Positions 24,203 through 36,635 of a stretch of DNA of 64,000 nucleotides are shown here, piece by piece. The position numbers and the translations under genes were made by a program. Every line of letters begins with the position of its first letter. Position 1 is the stretch's first letter. Below the pieces are notes generated by a model. The model saw nothing but the letters and a program-made list of their open reading frames with translations. It was not told the DNA's origin and ran no database searches. The stretch lies in assembly GCA_028752905.1 (NCBI GenBank), contig JAQNBH010000005.1, positions 4,942,812 to 5,006,811 of the forward strand. Direction: 5' to 3'. Source of the DNA: Cladorhizidae sp. MBARI D1340-BT2 (lineage: Eukaryota > Porifera > Demospongiae > Poecilosclerida > Cladorhizidae).

Positions 24203-24650
24203 AAAATGACGAGAAAATCACCCACTTCTCATTGCAAAACGTAAAACAACAACCCTGCATTGAGGCTTTTAGTTTTTTTGATGATGAAGTTGAAGGATGT
24301 TAATTACAACATGAAGAAACTCAAGGCTCATTGTAACCTCCAGTCTGCTGGCACTAAGCAGGTGTGAAGGACCTATGGCACAAACGTGACCATAAAGAAT
24401 TCCCCCCAAGCTTCGGCTGAAAAAGCAAAATGGTCTGTTCAATGTACATTGTTCAACCTCAAACAGACACCATCACACCTCCTCTCACGCTTCAATTGCT
24501 TATCTTGACAAATATTTCCCATTATTTACCCACCAAAGTTTGCAGTACTTCACACTTGTAAAAACATGTCATGTCTAATTATGTACCACTGACAAGTTGT
24601 GGGGAGTGGGGATCCGAGTGAAAAATAAAATAAAATGTAAAGTGCTAAGC

Positions 24651-24665
24651 AACAACAACAACAAC

Positions 24666-24762
<97 letters not shown>
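24651..24762. repeat. (AAC)n(AAT)n microsatellite
   Basis: Five AAC-type units then about 32 AAT units, just downstream of the mitoferrin stop codon. Open frames of poly-Asn or poly-Leu across it are artefacts. Confidence 0.97.
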
Positions 24763-24804
24763 TGAGTATTAGACATGTAATACGTTCAGCTTGAACGCTG
24801 AGCA

Positions 24805-27800
24805 TTAAGAGGGGCAGTCATCATGTGTTGTCCTCAACCCTAGCACATGCTTGAAGAACTCGTACACGGACCAGCAGATAGCTGTGGAGGGCATCTGGTA
24901 CAATATCCTCGCCGTCACCCCCCGGAAATAACCCTTCACCCCTATAGTGCGGAAGATCTCTACCATTGCACTGACCACGCCAGTGAGTCTTTTGTCGCCG
25001 CCCATTGCCCGATGCTGTGTCCGTGTGTTGAGCAATGTCTTTGCCACGTCCAGTGGGTTTGTGATAAAGGCGGCAATCGTCCCAGCTCCTGCGCCGGAGA
25101 GCATATGCGAGGTAGGGCGGTAATGTCGTTCGTAATTCAAGTGGTCCTGCAGGTACTCGTAGCTAATGAAGTGCGTGACTTGGAAGGGAATGTTCATGCT
25201 TAGTTGAGTGGTGTAGCTGCGGTAGAAGGCTCTGAGGCCTTCCATTTCAAAGATAGTTCTGGCACAGTTGAAAGCCCCCTTGTAGGGGGAGTTGTACATC
25301 TGAAGACGCTGCTTGATCACTGACGTAGTGAACACAAGTGGGATTGGGAAGGGTAAGGGGGTGAGCTGAATACAACAGACTAGATATGCTTACCATCGAT
25401 GGGGTTCATGAACCCATCATGAAGGAGGGAAGAGATGATCCCTGCACCACCTGGAAGACAAAAGTAAGCCTATTATGGCCGAGTCAAGGGAGCTTGCTCA
25501 AAAGTAAAGTCATGCCTGAGGATCAATAGGACCACGACTGGAGTGACGTTCAAGCTAGGGCCAGGGCTGGAGCTAGAAGGTAACAATTATGTCCCTCTCT
25601 TACCTTGTGAGAGGACTGTACTCCTATTCCCTCCACTCAATGCCTTTTTTGAAAACTCGTAACATGCGAAGTAGATGGCGTGGGCTGGTCCAGCGCCTGA
25701 TGCAACTACACCGATCCCTCGGAAGAGAGCTCGAGGACTTTCCTTCGTCACGATCGTATGGAAGGCCTGATACAGACTTTTGTAGCGAATATGGTTGTTA
25801 GGATTCAACATCATCATCCTCGTCTAGTGAGAGGAAGCAAGAGAGGTAAATACGTAATTATCACTCACGTAAACAACTAGTTATGCAATAATGTTGGTAG
25901 AAGCTTTTATCACTTATTTACAGAAGTGATACAATGAATATTGTTATTATGGCTTGATATGGGAGGTGCTTGTTGCCAATTATCCAAGTCCCAATGGTTA
26001 TGGGGGTGCATCACTCAAGAGTCTGCACGATGAACAACACAATTATCACTGGATGGATATGTGTAGCGTCAAATCAACATCTACTCAGTGAATAATATGC
26101 TTGTGGAATGTCTAACTGAAAGTGGCAAGTAATAATGTTCCAAACAGGCACAGCCACAAGAGAGGATAGGCTAGGCCTTAGCCTCCTGTGTGGCACAGTA
26201 AGACGAGGGATATGCTAAGGTCTCCAGTGTGGTACAGCCTAGAGTAAGACGAGGGATATGCTAAGGTCTCCAGTGTGGCACAGCCTACAGTAAAAAACGA
26301 GGGATATGCTAAGGTCTCCAGTGTGGCACAGCCTAGAGTAAAAGACGAGGGATATGCTAAGGTCTCCAGTGTGGTACAGCCTAGAGTAAGACGAGGGATA
26401 TGCTAAGGTCTCCAGTGTGGCACAGCCTAGAGTAAAAAACGAGGGATATGCTAAGGTCTCCAGTGTGGCACAGCCTAGAGTAAAAGACGAGGGATATGCT
26501 AAGGTCTCCAGTGTGGTGCACAGTACTCCCAGAAAGGCATATAAATCTAGCCCTACCTGTTGAGCACAGTCTTACAGAGGTATTTACTCAGAACTATTCA
26601 GCCACACAGAGGTGAGTGCAAACTGCACACTTTGTTCGCCATGCACACTTGGAGGTGAATAGTTAATCCTTCCCTGCTGGATTTATGCAAGATAATTTTC
26701 AACATTTGGTATGTGTCAGGCCAGGGCTTCACAAAAGACCCTAGCAACCACCGTCTATGGCAAGTGTTCTAGAGCATTTAGGCTAGAACACTTAGTTGCT
26801 AAGGAAATGATATAAATATCTAGATGTTTATCCTTCCATTGAACACAAGTAGCTGTTGTTAAACACAAGAACAGGAACACGTACAACCTCTAATACAATG
26901 TCCCTTTTCATATTTCATATTTTAGCATATCTTCCCCGACCAGCCATTGAAGATAAACTTTCTAGGGTTTGTGAAGATAGACCAGAACTCCCAAAATGGC
27001 AAAAAAGGTAATAGGCACAGTCAATGGCATATAATGTCCACCATCACTAGCATAATCATGTCTTCATTCTCTGCAAGCACCACTAATACCAAGACAAAGA
27101 AATTACATTGAAACATTTTACAAGGTGGGCAGTTATGTAATTACATGGGAGATAGCTAGCACACATACACAGACAGACAGACATAGCTGTCTATTACGGA
27201 TAATGACTTATTCTTTCTTTTTCGAAACCATCCCAGAGAACTTCCCATTGTGTGTGTGCGTGTGCGGGGTGTGGGTGTGTAAAGTGAATTATTCCACCCA
27301 AGGTCGAACTTTGAGTACAACAACTTGCAACTTCTTATATGGGTATAAGAAGTTGCACACGAAAATACCATCTTCCAATTGTAGCACACCAATTTGATTA
27401 CCAATGTACTAGTACCTGCGTGCGGTCGGTAAATATCTTGTACTACACCATAAAAAGCTGTCGAATTTGATAAATCCTTCTGTGCTTGCAGAAAATATGT
27501 GAAGACGGAGAGATTCAGAGTAGCAGCTTAACTGTTCCAGCCATTGCTGAAGCTACTTGCCTGCTGTTGCAAGAGAGTCGCAGTTATGGAGAAGATCCAT
27601 TCACCTCTCTGGAGGAGGATGACGAACAAATTCCTCGTCTATGTCTATGGTACTGCAACTACTCAGCAAACAAAAAAATGTGCTAGCTAAATGCCCTTGA
27701 TTCGGCAGATCAGATACAAAAGGCCGGCTTTTTTTTTTACACTGCACTTGTGTTATATATACTGTAGTACTTGTGTGACTACGTAGTTGTCGGATGAAAT

Positions 27801-30800
27801 AAATAATAGAAGTTGCGATTTCTATTTAAGTGAATATGGTAGAAAAATAAAAACAAAAAACCCACAGAATCTCCCCTTTGATAGAAGTAAATATTGAGTA
27901 AGCTGCTTAGTAGCTAAGGTCCAGCCACGTTCACTCAGAAAAATCACTGCAACTTTCAATTTTAAGACCATCATGCTGCTTGTGTGCTGGCGGTTCTTTA
28001 CTTGCCCTTCAAAGGTAGAGAAGACGCATAATAAAAGTTAGCTGTACTGTAATAAGCACATATATACACATGCCATCCACTACAAGGAATTACGAAAATA
28101 GGCGGGATGTCAGTAAATGCATGCCAATATTCTAATAAAAGTACATCACACAAACAAAGGAGATCTTGAACTCTTAATACAAGTACAGAGGCTTAGTCCT
28201 ATCTTCTGGAGGTGAGAAAAGTGGCAGGAAGAGGCACAGTGAGTGTGTCAATATTAGGCAGTTCTAATGGAGTAACGGAAACACAAGTAAAAGCAGAGAA
28301 AAGGTCTTGCTGTGCATGTGTAATTAGACGGGCATTCTGCATATTCCATACACAAATGAACAATATGCAAATAGCTATAATAATAATTGGAGAAATCAAG
28401 TTGTACCATAGTCTTTGGACCTAAAAGGAAGTGCACACAGGCGAGAGAGATCCTCTGTCAAATGAACCCTGGTCTATACTAATGTCTGGTGTCAGAAAGA
28501 TGTTGTCAGGTGAGATCAACCTTGTGATCCTTGTTATTGTCCTTGTAGATAATCCTGTTGCCTTCGCCAATCTCTCGTCCTCTCTGTCCTACGATTGACC
28601 TTCCCTTCCTCTTCACTTAATAATTGAAAAACTCTTTCACATTTGTGATGATGTATTTCAACCGTGATGTTAGACGTATAGTTGCCTTTCCCGACTATCG
28701 ACAGGACCATCTCCACCACCACTGACACCACACTCTTCCTCTTGAGCATTATTGTTACAAGCACATATTCCAGTCGGTACATGGACTTGCTTACAGGAAT
28801 GTAGAACTAAATTGTTTGGTTGCTTGCTCATGTCACAATCCCAGCCTGTTGTCATCATCATGACATCAATGCTGTACAGAACAGTACTGAATTAAGCCCT
28901 CAGTTAGGGACAGGGCGATGGTAGGGTCAAGGCTAGGACAGCAGCTAATTCTCATGGCGATGAAATGCTAGGTTCAAAACAAAAAAAATCTACATGAACA
29001 CTCCTTGTTTCGTGTGTTTTGAGGGAAATCCTGAACAGAAGCATGCCCAGCATAAAAGTTCTGTGCATAATCTTATATAATATGTACCTATCAAAGGTTC
29101 AACAGCTTCACTTGACCACAAGGTCTATAGCAAACATTTGCCTTGTGCTCACTGCAGCATAACATACTGCCAGCTGGTGCTGTGTACTTCAACTGCAAAT
29201 ATGAACACAAAAAAATCCAAAAAGACTATGAATATTCATAAGCCACGTGCCGTGCTTGTCCAATGGGCAAGTGACCACAAATGAACTTAATACATGTTAG
29301 CTAACATCTAGTGAAGCACCCAGGAGATGGACGGGAGGGAAGGAGGGGCATGTACTCAACTCAACTCCAGTATTTCTTATTTCCACAATGTAATACATTA
29401 CTGTATCCAGTTACTTACCTGGGAGCCTGAGCCTCTTCCTTGTACATTATCAGTAGAGCTTATTGTCATAATAATGTCAAATGGGCCAGGGCTAGCTGCC
29501 AGTTCTCTGCTATGCTTCTTACAGGGCTAGCTGCCAGTTCTCTGCTATGCTTCTTACAGTATGCAAGAATCTCTTCACCACTGCTTCTCAAGCCAGAATC
29601 ACCATCTTCCAGAATGGAGGCCAAAATCGACATCTTCCAGCCAAAACAAACATTTAGACTTGATGCTATTTCACACTGGAAGTTTAACATGCAAGAGTAT
29701 AGTTGGTTTCCTCTTATCATTCATTCCAACCATGTTCACTTGCTTGGACCCCTGCAATTCTAATGTTCACTTGCTTGGACCCCTGCAATTCTAATGCCCC
29801 TGCAATTCTAATGTTCACTTGCTTGGACCCCTGCAATTCTAATGACCCCTGCAATTCTAATGTTCACTTACTTGGACCCCTGCAATTCTAATGACCCCTG
29901 CAATTCTAATGTTCACTTGCTTGGACCCCTGCAATTCTAATGCCCCTGCAATTCTAATGTTCACTTGCTTGGACCCCTAATGCTCACTTACTAACTGGAA
30001 TCATATTTTTGCTCCTGTTCATCAAAACTCACAAGTAAGGAGGGTTATTGGTTATTGGTTATTGCTATAACAGCTAAAACAACGAGAGAAAAAATCAGAC
30101 ATGTTTTTAAAAGCTGAAAAGTTGCTAATCCCTCTCAATCCAGAATCCTGCTGGATCGATCTGGGGGAAAAAAGAAAGAAAGATTATACGATTCGTGGTC
30201 ACATTGACTCTGCATAAACATCTGCAGTTAGGTCATCAAAAGCCTTGTGTATCACTGAACCAAGGGTAGTCGTATGGCAGGTGAGTTAAAGCCTGTCCAC
30301 ACTGCACCTAACCCCCTCTCTCACTGTCGGATTGCTGGGGGTGTTTAAAAAAATTCAGTTAAAAAATTCACTCAAGTTGGCTTTGCAAACATATATTATG
30401 GGATAGCTCTATTGTTGATAAACATTGTAGTCAGGCTTCTGTGACCGCATGATTTGAATAATTTTTAAATACTCTATTGCTTACAAACATTCAGCAATCA
30501 TTTTTTATTGTTGTTTGGTAAACACACTACAACAATTTCCACAACATAATATTGCTTATTGCATTCTGTCCATTTTCAACAAAATGCAGACTAGGTCTTA
30601 CTTTTTGCCACCAAGTATCACACATATGAATATGATTATACTTACTACATACGACATGTTTTAATGCTGAATCTGAAAGCATTATTATAATTGAGTTGCG
30701 AGAGGAAATGGAGAACAAGGAAGAAAAAGATAAGCTAAGCTAGTCGTCTAGCATCATCATCCATCATCTTATCTATAAACATAAAAGTGCTAAACAAAGT

Positions 30801-32878
30801 CTCAGGATATACTGGGAAGCTGGCTATACGCACTACCCACATTTTAACCAGGGGGGTGTGGGGGGGAATAACTACAGACTTCGGACAGCAAACAGGCTAA
30901 TGCTATAGCTAGATCTCATTTACAAACCTGAGAAGTCTTCTTATCCATGCCTTCCTCGTCAGAAACCAAGCCATCACTTCTTGCTGTAGCGCTAAGCTCA
31001 TCCACCCATGTTCCAACAGTTTCTACTGTTGTGGCCGTCTTACCAAGGCTCCATGTTCAGAAGAAAGCACTGCCAAGTAAGAAAATATGTCACAATCTTC
31101 TCCTTTGCTAGAGTCATCTTGAGACAAGTCAAGAGTACCACCTGTCACTAGTCAGTCATTTCTTGGGTCGTCAAAACCTGAACGGTCCAGGTCCGCGTTT
31201 CAAGATTCCCCCTTCCCCCCATTAGTTACCGGAAAGTAATGGATTTTAAATTAAATTTGGTGCATAAATAGAGCATGAAATAAGCTATTTTATGACATAA
31301 AAATTATTGCACATAAACGATCGCATGCATTTTTCCCGATCGACAAAACCCAGAGTGTAATTTGGCGCTGTTAATGGTGAGTGGGTTAACTGATGCGCCT
31401 TAATGCATATTGGGTCCTGGGGAAAAACTATTCGAAGTGGATGCATGCTTGTTGCATCCACACTAGTACTGTAAACCGTACAAAGCAAAAATAATCAATT
31501 AATCACACCTAGCCCCCAATGTTAGGAGAAAGTCACCTGAAAATCATCTGTAGTTAATTTAAGATGGAGTTTGTTGTTTGCATCCTTTTCTTGCTTATTG
31601 GCTACCTACAGATGTGTAGGAAACATTTCTGCAGAGAAGAAAGAGAGAGCTGAGGGAGAGGCAGACCAACAAAGGTTGCGACTTCACAAACTCCAGGAGT
31701 GCAGACACAGCAAGTATAAAGCAATAGTTTTCTAGCTATGTAGCTAGCTAGTTAGGCTGTAGGCCGCAGATAGTCTAGAGCTAGCTCCTCAAAGCTCCAA
31801 CTTGCAGCCATCGTGAAGACGCGAGGGAATGAAATTCTTTGCAATGCACACTCGCATAGTTATTTGAACGCTTTAATTTATTGCTCTGATTCGACTCAAA
31901 CCACCTATCAAGGTGGACCGGATCGATGCACATTAACGCACATTATTCTAATTCAAATTAATTTGGTGTGAACTTGACTGCGCATAGATGCGCATTAATA
32001 TGCTATGTAGTATGGACGGGCCTATAATCCCTCATGCAGCATGGAGTGCAGATGCTCTATGCACACACTGTTATTACCATTGTAGCAAAGAGTACAAGGA
32101 AGCATGCACTTAGCTGTGCTTTATATACCAGTTAAATCACCATTGGCAGAAAAACTATTTATTAACTCCTGTTACTATTGTGGTATAGAGTTCTGGGAGG
32201 CATGGACTTAGTTGTGTTTTACTCCAATTATTTACCATTTAAAACCACCATTTAAGCAAAATTATCCATAAGGGTTCGTGTTATTGGCCAATAATAATTA
32301 AAAAACAGGAAATGAGGTCAAGAACAGGAAATACACATAGCAAAGAGAATACACACTCAACTCAGGAAGAGCTAGGATACTTTCTAAGGGGTTCATTCTC
32401 TATCGTCATGCACAGACTACTGGAAACATAATTTTACATTTTTGATAATTTGCCAACCAGTTCACTTTGTTACCATGGTAAAAATAAATAAGCTAAAAAT
32501 GTACAAGGAAAAAACACATTACAAAACAACAACAACAACCCGCAATATACAAGATGATCATTGTTGTGGTTATATCAGATCAGTATGGCTACTATTAGCA
32601 ATTACCTTGACACAGTCCACAGGGTACATGAAACAATGCTCCATCATGCCAGCAGCTGCACCAGCACACAGGTGTGTGGAGAGATTCTCTGTGGGGAGGC
32701 TTTCGTAGTCTATCTCTTCCATACTCCTCTGTTGACTAGAGTTACTGGACTGTCCAACACTCGGTGGAAGAGGACGTGACTTCGGAGGGACGGACTCCAA
32801 CGAGTGAAGTTGGACGGCACTACTGTCTAGCTTCTGTTCTGCTAGGGCCATGCTTTCCTGGTAGAAAGGCGTCGACAT
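24805..32878 (-). CDS. Mitoferrin-like mitochondrial carrier (SLC25A28/37 type), 354 aa, four exons
   Basis: Inner-membrane carrier; mitoferrins import ferrous iron for heme and Fe-S synthesis. Exons read 32878-32606, 25823-25604, 25450-25394, 25319-24805 (TAA), all with phase-compatible GT-AG borders, totalling 1065 bp. After a Ser/Pro-rich N-terminal ~55 residues come three carrier repeats with PxDxxK signatures: PVDCVK (86-91), PIDVIK (181-186), PLDVAK (272-277). Family-typical stretches are LSTHLCAGAAAGMMEH, YPVDCVKTRMMMLNPN, GAGPAHAIYFACYE, HDGFMNP, KQRLQMYNSPYKG, FYRSYTTQLSMNIPFQ and NPLDVAKTLLNT. The start ATG has A at -3. Length and order are normal and no lesion is visible, so I take it as functional. 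The 6.8-kb first intron is full of repeats. Mitoferrin rather than another SLC25 member is a confident family call by eye. Confidence 0.93.
26195..26525. repeat. 46/48-bp tandem repeat in mitoferrin intron 1, 7 copies
   Basis: Unit core GAGGGATATGCTAAGGTCTCC then AGTGTGGNACAGCCTAGAGTAA. Spacings between GAGGGATATG starts are 46, 48, 48, 46, 48, 48 bp, so the higher-order unit is three monomers. The alternation GTACAGCC/GCACAGCC follows it. Confidence 0.93.
28835..28965 (+). mobile_element. Fragment of dispersed repeat in mitoferrin intron
   Basis: CACAATCCCAGCC...ATCATGACATCAATGC..TACAGAACAGTACTGAATTAAGCC...GGGACAGGGCGATGG resembles 42428-42560, the segment that expanded into the 42.5-kb array. 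Confidence 0.5.
29488..29559. repeat. 36-bp perfect direct duplication
   Basis: GGGCTAGCTGCCAGTTCTCT plus GCTATGCTTCTTACAG occurs twice back to back. Each copy ends CTTACAG, a splice-acceptor-like string. Confidence 0.93.
29715..29985. repeat. Composite 17/31-bp tandem repeat
   Basis: TGTTCACTTGCTTGGACC plus CCTGCAATTCTAA, with interspersed short copies CCCCTGCAATTCTAATG. Confidence 0.9.
30926..31147 (-). other. Exon-like open segment, possible pseudo-exon (unknown)
   Basis: On the minus strand an acceptor-like CTAG at 31148-31151 is followed by an open acidic frame (LDLSQDDSSKGEDCDIFSYL, then AVLSSEHGAL). After one apparent frameshift it continues TVETVGTWVDELSATARSDG, then LVSDEEGMDKKTSQ and a GTTTGT donor-like site. 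It lies inside mitoferrin intron 1 on the same strand. It has no ATG or family match and could be chance. Confidence 0.25.
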
Positions 32879-34369
32879 TTAGACAACTGGCTTTCTGGAG
32901 TGTAACTACAACAAGCTGTTCTAGACAGCTGGTAGAGTATCTAGCCAATTCTTGTCTCATTCAAAGCCAACTTTTTTTGTCCGTAACGAACTAATCTACG
33001 GTGTGCTCTAAATAGAACTAAACGGTTTTGCATTAATAATTATACAACCGTAAGACCGAATACCCGATTTTAAAAAAAGTGTGGGAGGATGCACGTCAAG
33101 CACCAATAGCTGGTGTCGCCTCTTAGACAGTCATTGTCTTTGCAGCAAGTATCTATTTCTTCTATTGTGGTTTTCTTTAGAGGGCCAGCAAAACGGAAGT
33201 GGTAACCGTGTTTTTTAAGTAGGTCCCCTGGGAAAAGGGGGCAGGGAATGCCATGCAGCACTCACGAGATACATTAAAAAAATAAAGCACAAACCTCATA
33301 ACAACAACTACAACAAAAAAAACTACCCAAACTTGAACGATAATAATGACTTAATTAAAATAAAAAACTGCTTAAATTTATCGCTTTTGGATTTTTGAAA
33401 GTCACACTTAAAATGGTCTTTCTTTCTGTCTGTCGCCATAGATCGTAAAACTAAAATTGTGATGCAATAAAATGTAGAGGAAACTATGTCTGCATCTGTG
33501 AAGGTTTCCAAGCGTTCGTTAGGTTTTCATTTGTTAGTAAGGTTTCCAAGTGTTAGTAAGGTTTCCATGCATCAGTAAGGTTTCTAAGTGTTAGTAAGGT
33601 TATACCAAGTACATGAGATTTTGTCTGGTCTTCAGAAAGGTCAGCAATAAGAAATAAGACGAATATCACTGACAGTCAAATTAACTGCTAAGGAATTTTT
33701 GTCTGTCAGCTCTGAGAAACATGTGAATGAATATATGTACTCTTTGTGCCAATCATGTCCAAGACACTACTGAAACTCTGCTACCCAAGAATGTACAAAA
33801 CTGGCTGCATATATATTCTGTCAATTGAGAAGAGCATGATGCCAACCATGTCCAGGGGACTGCTGAAAGCACCTCCAATCTGGTATCCAAGAATGTGCAA
33901 AACTGTCAATTGAGGTGAGCGTGATTGAGGGAAGTTTGTGACTGCAGATGAAGGGGGGCAGACTGTGGCAGAAGGCTTCTCCACACCTACAATTTTCTAA
34001 CTAATTACTTTTAAGTCCCGAGAAAAGATCGTTACATAAAGTAGAGATGAAAACAACTCAGCATTGCGCATGCCCGAACCCTCATAATTATGGGGAAAAA
34101 CGCGCGCGATCGACCCGATTGGTAAAGGGATCACATGAGGAACGGTTGCGAGTGAGCTTCGTGATAATGAATGGTCTCTATTATGCTGGTGAAGGCCGGA
34201 CACCGAGTTCTTCTGAAGTGAGAAGCTTGACGACGGGAGTCAAGAGAAGCCCACAGGAAATGAGAGAATCTCAGGTGAAATAACACATATTTTTGAATTG
34301 TTACATTGTTGTTGACGTGGTTTAGTCATGATCATTTTGTCCTGTAAACATTGCAGGTGATAAATATAG
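32879..34369. other. Mitoferrin upstream region; no other gene seen
   Basis: No TATA box is obvious next to the mitoferrin ATG. Small imperfect repeats occur at 33520-33605 (about 25-bp GTTAGTAAGGTTTCCAAGT units), and 33749-33820 is a diverged duplicate of 33842-33915. Confidence 0.45.
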
Positions 34370-36635
34370 TTGAGCCTGTAAGGCCACCCACCACTTACAC
34401 AGCACAGTGTGACACAAAATTGTATTATTTGAAAATGACAGTTGCAATAGCTAAGGGAGGGAGGGGACCAAAAATCATTCATCAGCTCGCCATGTAACAG
34501 TTCCCTTCTGCCACCACCTCCCTACCCAATTCATACTCACCCAACCTCCTCTATCACTGTATCACTTACTCCCTCCACACCTTTCCCCAACAGCAATGCC
34601 ACCTATCACCCACTCTTCCATATTTATCCAGCCACTGTCCAGCCCCTACAATTCACCAGTGCAAGCCAATCTTCTCAAATTCTCCACATATCACATATCA
34701 CCAAGAAATCTCCTACATCTTCCCCTGTTCCACTATCACGCATGATACATATGTCATCCCTGATTATCTTCTTATCTTCTAATAACACAGCTGACGTAGT
34801 CCTCAGTCTAAATTACAACCACACACCTTCCTTACCATGCATGGACCTCACTTACCTCTCCACCCCTGCACCATTCTTTGCCAGTTTACAAAACTTCAGC
34901 GTACTCTTGCTATTTACTTCCTCCTCCCAATCCTTCTCATTTCTCTTCTTTTTTCCCTTTCACTTACGTACTGACCCAACCTCATTGAGCTTATATTTCC
35001 TCCTCAAGATCTCATATTCTTCCCACCACCCGATTCCTCCATCCTCTCAGCTACCTTCACTGTCTGCTCTCTTCCAACACCTCCAATCTCTCACAAACAA
35101 AACCTTCGTCTCTTCTCTCCTCTCCTCAAGCTTCCTCCACCCCATATCTCCCTGCATTGCCGCTCCTGCTACTGTATTACTTGCCCCCAACAATCTCCTA
35201 CCCACTCTCATCTGTGCTGACTCCAACTTCTTGCAAGCATTATATCTTCCTGTCCACCACACTTCAGCTGCACCATACTAAATCTCACTAGAAGCTCCCT
35301 CACTATCCTTCCTCTGTCCACCACCTGCCCATTCACTCTGCTCATCCATGTCACCTTCCCAACCCACTCTTCTGCCTTCTTTGCCATCTTCTCTAACTGG
35401 ACTTTACCCCTTAGCTTCCTATCAAACCATACTCACAAGTACTTGAACTCTTCTACCTCTTCCACTATCTCCTCCCAACCCTCCAACTCACTCCTGCTTC
35501 CCTCTTCCCTACTACCATGACCTTGCTCTTCTTATTAAACTTCATCTTCCACCTTAACACATAAGCCTGTACCACATCCAACATAGCTTGCAGCTCCACT
35601 CCCGAGTCCGCCAAAAGAACATCATCTGCATACATAAATGCCTTACACCAACACCCTACCTTAACTACTAGCTCGGCTCTCTCCCACTTTTCTGCCATTC
35701 CCATCAAATAGATATTGAAAAGAAGTGGAGACAAAGAGCATCCCTGCCTAAATCCATTCTCACAATGAACCACTTTGACCTGGCTCCATTCAATATAACC
35801 ACCATTGTTTCTACCCTACTCCCTACTATACAATCCCTCACAAATTTCTCCTCCACTCTATACTCTCTCAACTTGTGCCACTCCCATCCCTCCACACACT
35901 GTCATATTCCTTGCTTATGACCAGGAAGGCCAGATATGAAGTGTTTGTCTCCCTCTTCCTCACCTTCTTAACACTAACCACTGGTCCGAATATCTCCTCT
36001 GACTCTTAACCCTCCCTGCGTTTTGTCAAAATCCAATCCTCAGCTAACTTTCCCAACCCCTCGCTAATGCCAACACTCCACAAACGTCTTTGCCACACTA
36101 TAACCTAACACAACCCCCCTGCTTGGTCCTCGTCGCCATTCTTGTGGAGAGGTATTAGCAAACTCCTCTTCCAGTCCACTGGGCAGCACTCACTCCTCAT
36201 CACCACATTCATCACCTCCACCATCACCTCCACCATCACCTCCACCATCACCTCCACCAACTTACCTCCATACATCAGCATCTCATTCAACATAGGCCTG
36301 GGCCTTTCTTCTCTTGAAACACTTCATTACCTCTGCTACTTCTTCCCAACTAACTTCATCACACAAACCCAACCCATGCCCACTCACAATTATCTCTGCT
36401 TCTGGACTGTGGTATCCTTGTCTTCCTCCCCAGCTCTTTCCAGTGTTTTGCTATCATCTCCAACACTTCGTCTTCCTCCTCCACCTTCTTTCCTTCATCA
36501 TCTTTCACTCCTTTTATCCTTCTCTCCTTCCTCTTTGCTCTCAAATCATTCCAAAACGGCTTACAACTAGTCCCATCCTGCTCTCTAATCTTCTTTATAG
36601 TTCTCTTCCTCCATTCCTTCTTCTCTTTCCTAATA
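34370..36635 (-). mobile_element. LINE copy B, longest LINE copy in window
   Basis: Minus-strand non-LTR retrotransposon. From right to left: linker (RIKGVKDDEGKKVEEEDEVL, 36544-36400), RT fingers (PVDWKRSLLIPLHKNGDEDQ near 36140-36200), RT motif B (NGFRQGCSLSPLLFNIYL), motif C YADD (near 35630), thumb (FNKKSKVMVVGKRE), the ACKKLESAQMRVGRRLLGAS segment near 35230, then the C-terminal region and 3' UTR. A 12-bp microsatellite (GTGGAGGTGATG on the minus strand) has expanded within the RT at 36209-36258. Stops and frameshifts are numerous. Its 5' truncation point abuts the first recognisable RPB2 codons at 36636. Confidence 0.85.

Noticed and set aside
24575..24805. Poly-Leu and poly-Asn open frames
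   Set aside because: Translation of an AAT microsatellite.
34742..35281. 179-codon plus-strand open frame, Ser/Pro/Leu-rich
   Set aside because: Antisense of LINE copy B; the minus strand carries clear reverse-transcriptase motifs.
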